Assembly (NCBI RefSeq): GCF_018687715.1
Contig: NC_056760.1
Span: 5,803,501-5,867,500, forward strand
DNA length: 64,000 nucleotides
From: Carya illinoinensis
Taxonomy: Eukaryota > Streptophyta > Magnoliopsida > Fagales > Juglandaceae
Direction of reading: 5' to 3'
This document shows positions 54,432 to 64,000 of the stretch, piece after piece. Each line of letters starts with the position of its first letter. Positions within the stretch are counted from its first letter, which is position 1. The notes under the pieces were generated by a model that saw only the letters and a list, made by a program, of their open reading frames with translations, did not search any database and had not been told where the DNA came from. A program made the position numbers and the translations under genes.

Positions 54432-55202
54432 CCTGGCCCTGGAGGCGAAGCAACTGACCGGCAATCACATCATATGACGAAAGCAATGACATCCCCGAGG
54501 CATTTTAATTCCGTCAACGTTACTTATGACATTGCCGCCATAATACTATTGATGCCATTAAGAGCATATTTAATGGATTATGGATTAATTAGATCTCAAA
54601 ATATTATGGATTAATTAAAATTTAAATATTTAGATTTTAACTGAAGTATTAAAATTATTTTTAAATTTAGTTGTTACTGTAACTTTATCAGATATTTATT
54701 TATCCATTACATTTATTTTTATTTTTTTCATTCATCATTCCATTCAACTCTAACCATTATTTTTATAAAAAATTCACAGCATACAACTTAAATAAAATAA
54801 ATAATAAAATGGTAAAAAGTGATAAAATAAAATAAATTCATGTATAGTTAAAAAATATTAAACATTTTTTTAATTATTAATTATTTTATCACTATATACT
54901 AAATAAATAGATAATTCACTATAGAGATTTGACATAAATAATCAAAATAAAATTTATTGTATATTATTTTATTATTATATAATACAAAAATTATTTTAAT
55001 ATAAGACTTATGTATATAAAATAATTAAAAATTAAAATTAATATCACATTCATCGAAAGTCTTTTAATTTTAGATAATATATTAAGGATGCTATAAATCC
55101 GATAGACGTACACAACTAATACACGACACACGTACATCAGAGGCTATAATTTTTAAATTTTCTATAATCAGAATATGTCTATAACATCCATAATATCCCA
55201 TG
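54432..55202. other. Right palindrome arm between insertions
   Basis: Reverse complement of 51825-51975 and of 50590-50670 at its ends. AT-rich with no gene. The LINE-like target is present once near 55,125-55,160. Confidence 0.65.
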
Positions 55203-55207
55203 AATAT

Positions 55208-58200
55208 TGTAACAGCCCGCTAGAAATTCAATTGTGAAATTTCTATTAACTTTAAGAACCTCGTGAAAACCCCATAAGTTTTCACGAATCCATTAATCAT
55301 ATAGGTTTTTGTCTAACTACATAGTTAGTGTTATTATTTACTATGGTATCTGTAACAGCCCGCTAGAAATTCAATTAAGGAATTTCTATTGACTTTAGGA
55401 ACCTCGTAAAAACTCTGTAAGTTTACACGAATCGACTAATCGCATAAATTTTAGCCTGTCAACATAGTTAGTGTTATCACTCACTATGGTGCCAGAAATG
55501 CGATTTTAATTATTTGAGATAGTTAAAAGTGTCAGAATACATTATAGTCTACACCACTAGGCTTAATTTAATATTTAGAATTTTTCAGTACTAAGTTTAT
55601 TACGTTTATTTTTGGAGTGAATAGTAACCTCGGTAAATGTACTGAGCGTAGTGTTTTCAAAATCATAGTGTGAAATGTCCAAATTAGGATAGCGATATTT
55701 TATTTGGACACTTGGCAAGATCTTAACCACACATAATGAATAGTATTAGATACTTGGCACAAAGAGAAACCATTAGATGGAATTGTGAAAGAAATCAAGG
55801 TGTGAGATCATGACACCTAAGCAAAATACACATTTGGAAAATATCTTAAGAATAGAGATTTAAAATACACATAGAAAGATTTTAGCCACCTTACTCTTCC
55901 AAGTCTACTCCACATTTGGAAAATATATTGAGCTAATTTTTATAGATATTATTGGATAGAATATTTTGAGATAATATTTTATAGATATTTTGGGTAGGAG
56001 AAAACCACACTCAACTCTCAACTCCAGCCTTATCATCTCCCTTATCTCTTCCATAAGCATCTTCAGCCATCACCCACGAACTTATCTTCATTTACACGTT
56101 TCTTTAAAAGAATATCAAACATTCTCTCTCGGACAGCTTTTAGGAGTTCTTTTGCATACCCATTTCGAAGCTGTTGTAAGTGTTTTATCATAAAGTCTCC
56201 TTCATATAAGTTGTTCCTTTTTTAGTCTAGTTTACATGGATATCTTATTTGCCCCATTTGAAAATCATTTGGTCAGTCAAATATTGTGTAAACTATAGAA
56301 AGATCATTCTGGGAGATAAACTGGAGAATATGTTATAGTTTGGAGTTTTTGACCAAGCTAATGGATAGATATTGGTCCGAAATTTTTATGGAGTATTGTT
56401 AACATGTATATATGACTATTGGTTGAGGGTTTTTGCATGATTGAAGGTTTTGATGAAATATTTGCTTAGATTTAGAAACTTAGAAACTGGAAGAAGAAAA
56501 ACAGTTTCTATTTTGAGAAAGTTTAACTCTTTGGTGGTCTAAACCTATTCTAATGACTTTGATAATTTTATTGGAGGATCCTAAGCATCTTATATACATG
56601 TTATATTATTATTTTGAAGATATTTGATGTTAGTTTCAAAGATATGAAATTTTATGTAAAGAGATATTCAGATAAGCCAAAGTGTGGATGTTCTTGGCTA
56701 AATTTATGTTTTGGTTAATTTTTAACCATGTGATCTTGAATTAGAAGCTTATATATGTTTTAGGACATCTTTTTAAACCATGTGATGGTTTGGTTTGAAG
56801 ATCACATATTTATAAGTCATAGATCAAAAGGTTGATCAAAACAAGTTGGAAACAAAAATCAATAGAAATAGCATATGAGAATTTCGGCCCTATGGAGTTT
56901 TAATAGTTGTGATTAGTTTTAAATTTTTCTAAATTGATATTTGAGTTGAGGATAAAATTTACATGAGGCATGTAAATTTTGGTGACTTTTGGAGTTAGTA
57001 TGCAAAATCCTTAAGTTATGGGTAAAACGGTCATTTTCCTACATATAAAAAGTAAAATGGAAATTTTACTCTTTAAGTTAGTATTTTTCCATATTTCAAA
57101 TTATTAGTGATTTAGTACTAACTTTTAGAATCACTAATTACAGTTCCTCGTGATCGCGCTTGAGGTTTTATAAGAAACGCGGAGATCGAGGTAAGTTAGC
57201 TTTTAACTTACTAGCAGTCTACTGTGTATGTATGCTAAGTAAAAGAACTACAGTGTATGTATGTATGTTATCATATGTGTCATGCCATGTCAAGTTATCA
57301 TGTAATTGTCTATTATACAGAATTTATTCTGTCATCAATTTTTATCTGTTACATAATATATTCTGTTATGTATTACTGTACATTACAAGTACGTCATGCT
57401 AAGTATGTCATCTATTACATGTAAGTCAAGTCATGTAATATTCACTGTTGCAATTATGTTATGTTAAATATGTTGTCTATTATATGTTATGCCATGTTAC
57501 GAAATGTTTCTATCTCAAGTTGGTCATGTATTCTAAGTTATGTTCAAGTCACGTTATGTTACGTCAGGACTTCAGTCCTTTCGTATTCCAGTCACATTTC
57601 ATCTTGAGTACATTATGATGTGTAGAATACATGGGGCTACAACAACTGTGGAGTATGTATTTAACTACAAATGTGATGCGTAAAATACATGGGGCCACAA
57701 CAACTGTGGAATATGTATTTTTCATGTTAAGTCAAGTTTGTATAGAATACATAGGGCCACAACAACTGTGGAGTATGTATTTACACATAGAATACATGGG
57801 GCCACAACAACTGTGGAGTATGTATTTTTAATGTTAAGTCAAGTTTATGTAGAATACATGGGGTCACAACAACTGTGGAGTATGTATTTAACTGCATTGT
57901 GATGTGTAGAATGCATGGGGCCACAACAACTGTGGAGTATGTATTTACACATAGAATACATGGAGCCACAACAACTGTGGAGTATGTATTTTTAATGTTA
58001 AGTCAAGTTTATGTAGAATACATGGGGTCACAACAACTGTGGAGTATGTATTTAACTGCATTGTGATGTGTAGAATGCATGGGGCCACAACAACTGTGGA
58101 GTATGTATTTACACATAGAATACATGGAGCCACAACAACTGTGGAGTATGTATTTTTCATGTTAAGTCAAGTTTGTATAGAATACATGGGGCCACAACAA

Positions 58201-58956
58201 CTGTGGAGTATGTATTTTTCATGTTAAGTCAAGTTTGTGTAGAATACATGGGGCCACAACAACTGTGGAGTATGTATTTTCATGTTAATTCAAGTTTCAG
58301 AGCAAGTTCATGCTAAGTCAAGTTGCAAGTCAAGTTCAGTTCATGTTTCAATTTAAGTTATGTCAATTATGCTATGTTGTACTCCAAGTTATGCTTTAAT
58401 TTCTTATGAATTTGATTATGCATTTATGCTTTTACTGACATCCATGCATCATTAGCTTGTGTGGAAGTTTTTTGTTAACTTACTGAGATTTGTAATCAAA
58501 TCTCACTTTGGTAGTCCCAACTACCATTCCCCCCGAATGGTAGATCTTGTTACAGGACCTGAAGGAGAATCAGGAGCTGATCAACTAGACACAGTTGACT
58601 AAGTGACGGTGCGACATAAATGTTGATATAGTAATTAACGTAAATTACTACTTGTACGATTGAGTTGCATCTCTACTACTTTTTGGATCATAACCATTTT
58701 GGACTAGTGTTGTGATCTTAGTTGTTCAATGGATTTTTATGTATGAAGTATGTTTTAAGCATTTGTGATATTTTCAATTTGGTGCATAGTATTGCTAAAG
58801 ACAAAAAATTTATCCGCTGCGAATATTGCATATTGTTAGATGCATGTTAGGAATATTGCATCTTATATGTCATGAACAGGGGCAGGTAACCTTGTGTTGC
58901 ATGTCTCGACGCTTCAAATGTCCGTCCGATCCCAAACGGAATTTGGGGGCGTCACA
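55208..58956 (+). repeat. LTR-like segment 1 (3.7 kb)
   Basis: TGTAACAGCCCGC start, GGGGGCGTCACA end. Begins with a 143-bp tandem duplication: TGTAACAGCCCGCTAGAAAT at 55208 recurs at 55351. Contains a shared block with AAACGCGGAGATCGAGG near 57175 and the hairpin minisatellite. Confidence 0.7.
57621..58280. repeat. Minisatellite of hairpin-forming units, array 1
   Basis: Twelve copies of a core of about 38 bp. Each is an imperfect palindrome: AATACAT, GGGG, CCACA, ACAAC loop, TGTGG, AGT, ATGTATT. The spacers are of three kinds. Three cores with their spacers form a 164-bp higher-order unit repeated from about 57840 to 58167. Confidence 0.9.
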
Positions 58957-61900
58957 GTATCAGAAGTGTGTTTTTGATTATTGGAGATAGTTAGAAGTGT
59001 CAAAATGTATTATGGTTTGTGCCATTAGACTCGGAGGGTTATTTAAAGTCTTATGGCGCAATAATATTTTTTCATATTTTCGGTCAAAACGTCTGTTTAA
59101 AACTGTAGATATTATTGGATAAAAAGAAATATCTTGAGGTAATTTTCATGAATATTATTGGGTAAAAATATTTTGAGTTGATTTTTATAGATATTATTAG
59201 ATAAAAATATCTTAAGTTGATTTTTTGTAGATACTATTGGATAGAATATTATGAGATAATCTTTTATAGATATTTTGGGTAGGAGAAAACTACACTCAAC
59301 TCTCAACTCCAGCCTCATCTCTTCCATATCTCATCCATAATAATCTCCAGCCACCTCTCCCCACGAAATTATCTTCAATTACACCTTCCAATAAAAGATT
59401 ATCAAACACTCTCTCTCGGACAGCTTTTAGGAGGTCTTTTGTACGCCCATTTCGAAGCTGTTGTAAGTGTTTTATCATAAAGTCTCCTTCATATAAGTTA
59501 TTCCTTTTTGAGTCTAGTTTACATGGATATCTTATTTGCCCCATTTGAAGATCATTTGGTCAGTAAAATATTGTGTAAACTATAGAAAGGTCATTCTGGG
59601 AGATAAACTGGAGAATATGTTATAGTTTGGAGTTTTTGACCAAGCTAATGGATAGATATTGGTCCGAAATTTTTATGGAGCATTGTTAACATGTATATAT
59701 GACTATTGGTTGAGGAGTTTTGCATGATTAAAGGTTTTGATGAAAGATTTTCTTAGATTTAGAAACTTAGAAACTAGAAGAGGAAAAACAGTTTCTGTTT
59801 TGAGAAAGTTTAACTCTTTGGTGGTCTAAACCTATTCTAATGACTTTAATAATTTTATTGGAGGATCCTAAGTATCTTATATACATGTTATATTATTATT
59901 TTGAAGATATTTGATGTTAGTTTCAAAGATATGAAATTTTATGCAAAGAGATATTCAAACAAGCCAAAGTGTGGATATTCTTGGCTAAATTTATGTTTTA
60001 GTTAATTTCTAACCATGTGATCTTGAATTAGAAACTTATATATGTTTTAGGACATCTTTTTAAACCATGTGATGGTTTGGTTTGAAGATCATATATTTAT
60101 AAGTCATAGATCAAGAGATTTATCAAAACTAGTTGAGGAAAAAGTTTCTGTTTTTGGACTAAGTGTAAAACCAAAAACTCCAAATGTTATTTTATGATTT
60201 TGGTGACTTTAGTTTGATGATTTAAAGCATGGTTGATGTTAGGATGATATTATGAATATGTTAGAAGTAAGATTTGATTTTTGAAATTCTTGGATATGTT
60301 TTGATTTAAGGTCAAAACTTGTGATTCAAGTGCTTGGATCTTTTTACAAAAAAGTTTGGTGTTGATTATTAGCTTTTTCTAAATGGATGTTTTAAGTATG
60401 GTTTTGAACTTAGGATTGGAAGATGTTTGTTGCAAAATTTTGGTTTAAGCATGAGTTTTGAAGTTGAAAAGAATTGCAACAAAAAAATCAAAGGAAATGG
60501 CCTATGGATGTTTCGGCCATAGTGTGTTTTCCATAGTTGTATTTTGTTTTAAATTTTTCTGAGTTGATATTTAAGTTTAGGACAAAATTTACATGAGGAA
60601 TGTAAATTTTGGAAACTTTTGGAGTTAGTATGCAAAATCCTTAAGTTATGGGTAAAACGGTCATTTTCCCACATGTAGAGAGTAAAATGAAAATTTTACT
60701 CTTTAAGTTAGTATTTTCTATATTTCAAATTATTAGTGATTTAGTTCTAACTTTTAGAATCACTAATTACAATTCCTCGTGATCGCACTTGAAGTTTTAT
60801 AAGAAACGCGGAGATCGAGGTAAGTTAGCTTTTAACTTACTAGCAGTCTACTGTGTATGTGTGCTATGTAAAGGAACTACAGTGTATGTATGTGTGTTAT
60901 CATATATGTCATGCCATGCCAAGTTATCACATAATTGTCTATTATACAGAATTTATTTTGTCATCAATTTTTATCTGTTACATAATATATTCTGTTATGT
61001 ATTACTGTACATTACAAGTACGTCATGCTAAGTATGCCATCTATTACATGTATGTCAAGTCATGTAATATTCACTGTTGCAAGTATGTCATGTTAAATAT
61101 GTTGTCTATTATATGTTATGCCATGTTATGAAATGTTTCTATCTCAAGTTGGTCATGTATTTCAAGTTATGTTCAAATCACGTTATGTTACGTCAGGGCT
61201 TCAGTCCTTTCGTATTCCAGTCACGTTTCATCTTGATTACTTATGTATGGGGTCACAGCAATTGTGACGCATACACTACGTGAGATACAACAATTGTGAC
61301 ACGTAGAATACATGGGGCCACAACAACTGTGGAGTATGTATTTAAGCAGTTAAAGAATAAGTTTCCATATAATACATGGAGCCACAACAACTGTGGAGTA
61401 TGTATTTACACGTAGAATATATGGGGCCACAACAACTGTGGAGTATGTATTTTTCATATTAAGACAAGTTTGTGTAGAATACATGGGGCCACAACAATTG
61501 TGAAGTATGTATTTTTCATGTTAAGTCAAGTTTGTGTAAAATACATGGGGCCACAACAACTGTGGAGTATGTATTTTTCATGTTAATTCAAGTTTCAAAG
61601 CAAGTTTATGCTAAGTCAAGTTTCAGATCAAGTTCATGTCAAGTCAAGTTCAGTTCATGTTTCAATTTAAGTTATGTCAATTATGCTATGTTGTACGCCA
61701 AGTTATGCTTTAATTACTTATGAATTTGATTATGCATTTATGCTTTTACTGTCATGCATGCATCATTAGCTTGTGTGAAAGTTTTTTTGTTAACTTACTG
61801 AGATTTGTAATCAAATCTCACTTTGGTAGTCCCAACTACCATTCCCCCCGAATGGTAGATCTTGTTACAGGACCTGAAAGAGAATCAGGAGCTGATCAAC

Positions 61901-62264
61901 TAGACACAGTTGACTAAGCGACGGTGCGACGTCAATGTTAATATAGTAGTTAACGTAAATTACTACTTGTACAATGGAATTACATCTTTAGTATTTTTTA
62001 GATCATAAACATTTTGGACTAGTGTTGTGATCTACTCAATGGGTCTTTATGTATGAAGTATGTTTTAAGCATTTGGGATATTTTCAATTTGGTGCATAGT
62101 ATTGCTAAAGAAAAAAATTATCTGCTGCGAATATTGCATAATGTTAGATGCATGTTAGGAACATTGCATCTTATATGTCATGAACGGGGGCAGGTAACCT
62201 TGTGTTGCATGTCTCGACACTTCAAATGTTCGTTCAATCCCAAACAAAATTTGAGGGCGTCACA
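58957..62264 (+). repeat. LTR-like segment 2 (3.3 kb), 5'-truncated
   Basis: Aligns with segment 1 from about 55487 onward (AGATAGTTAGAAGTGTC against AGATAGTTAAAAGTGTC). It includes a stretch (about 60120-60480) not matched at the same place in segment 1, and ends GGGCGTCACA. Confidence 0.7.
61244..61577. repeat. Minisatellite of hairpin-forming units, array 2
   Basis: Five full cores like those of array 1 preceded by two degenerate ones (GGGGTCACAGCAATTGTGACG and GATACAACAATTGTGACAC). In the degenerate units the inner stem has co-changed to TCACA/TGTGA-like pairs. Confidence 0.85.
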
Positions 62265-62712
62265 AATATAATACTTATGATGTTACCGTTATTATTATTT
62301 CATTTAATAATTAAGAGAAGTAAGATTTTTTCTCTCGACTCTCGAGTTAGATGCATTGGCATTTTGTCCAAAATTGAGTTTTAATGTTTTATATAATAGA
62401 TAAATGCTAATCACTATTATTTTATCATCATTTTTTATTTTGGAATATGTGATATTAAATAACTAAAAATAATTTATTTATGTCTAATTTTTGGATCAAT
62501 TATTTGATACTACGTCATTAGATGTTAAAAGAATAATAATAAAATAGACCATAAGTATAATTTTTCTAAATAATATGCTCATTTATTTTTATTTTATTGC
62601 ATTATTGTGATATTATTCATAATTTTTAAATTACTATTTATTTTACAAAAATAAAATAGTCTTAATATAATTAATTAAAAATGAAACGACGTGAAGTTTG
62701 GAAGGAATCCAT

Positions 62713-62734
62713 CATGATGTCATCCACGACGTGG
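62713..62734 (+). promoter_or_regulatory. as-1/ocs-like motif upstream of GST5
   Basis: TCATGATGTCATCCACGACGTG, the same as in GST2. Confidence 0.45.
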
Positions 62735-62779
62735 AGCAATCTTCCAGGCCAAGCCCTTCCAAGCCACTCGTACAATTTC

Positions 62780-62787
62780 TATAAATA
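62780..62787 (+). promoter_or_regulatory. TATA box of GST5
   Basis: TATAAATA about 90 bp before the ATG. Confidence 0.6.
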
Positions 62788-62831
62788 ATTAAATATACGG
62801 TCCCACTCTGTCTAGTTCGCATTCTCGCTAA

Positions 62832-64000
<1,169 letters not shown>

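Larger units (their letters stand above)
55208..62264 (+). mobile_element. LTR-LTR retroelement structure lacking an internal region
   Basis: Two long related segments (55208-58956 and 58957-62264) lie directly adjacent between AATAT target duplications (55203-55207 and 62265-62269). The outer ends are TGTAACAGCCCGC and GGGCGTCACA. The palindrome partner near 50,590 (ATTATATTCATGG) is unoccupied. The second segment lacks the first few hundred bases of the first. A deletion from the end of one LTR, through the interior, into the second LTR explains this. LTRs over 3 kb with such ends suggest a Gypsy-type element, but with no coding region the superfamily is inferred. Orientation is arbitrary. 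Confidence 0.7.

Noticed and set aside
57631..58227. Overlapping repeat-containing ORFs on both strands, and the thought of a CRISPR-like array
   Set aside because: The units are a eukaryotic minisatellite inside an LTR, with related rather than unique spacers and a higher-order period. ORFs follow from the unit length. CRISPR arrays do not fit a plant nuclear region.

Overview
This is nuclear DNA from a flowering plant: AT-rich and repeat-dense, with GT-AG introns, plant LTR retrotransposons, a TRIM, MITEs and a hAT-type element. The genes belong to the plant-specific tau class of glutathione S-transferases (GSTU). Several AT-rich MITEs carrying CATCTCATCTC/GATGAGATGAG motifs make a woody eudicot, perhaps of the Fagales (walnut/hickory family), my best guess. 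That is a weak inference and was not tested.

The backbone is a cluster of five closely related GSTU copies, each with two exons encoding 105 + 114 residues. Order and strand are GST1 (971-2843, +), GST2 (14372-15930, +), GST3 (21034-28000, +, split by a Copia element in exon 1), GST4 (48250-49788, -) and GST5 (62874 onward, +, running off the window). All five share a promoter block with an as-1-like motif (degenerate in GST3), a TATA box, and long stretches of flanking DNA. The cluster therefore grew by segmental duplication. GST1-GST3 are tandem. GST3 and GST4 are tail-to-tail copies around an 11-kb spacer. GST4 and GST5 are head-to-head arms of a large palindrome centred near 52,762.

Mobile DNA fills the rest. 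By position it comprises: a MITE-like insertion in the GST1 promoter (609-883); a 331-bp TRIM in the GST1 intron (1934-2264); a TR-GAG element with LTRs and one intact gag ORF but no pol (3956-6176); a 5.4-kb Tork/Tnt1-like Copia with 5-bp target duplications inside GST3 exon 1 (21073-26489); a short SINE-like insertion (28685-28774); an unclassified 1.24-kb insertion (30067-31310); a decayed gag-only Sirevirus-like element (31854-38043) and a related solo LTR (40547-41461); two non-autonomous LINE-like insertions (42922-44539 and 50686-51808); two MITEs of one family with 8-bp target duplications, one of them in the GST4 leader (49839-50044 and 53247-53443); a hAT-like element rich in CCGG (53512-54423); and a 7-kb LTR-LTR structure with an array of hairpin-forming minisatellites (55208-62264). 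Because the segments are duplicated, many insertions can be compared with an empty paralogous site inside the same window.

Other gene remnants are a fragment resembling the MFMR region of a GBF-type bZIP gene (17549-17926) and a truncated, frameshifted alpha-1,4-glycosyltransferase pseudogene (38910-39481). No tRNA, rRNA or CRISPR loci were seen. Alignments were made by eye, so repeat boundaries without target-site duplications are approximate.
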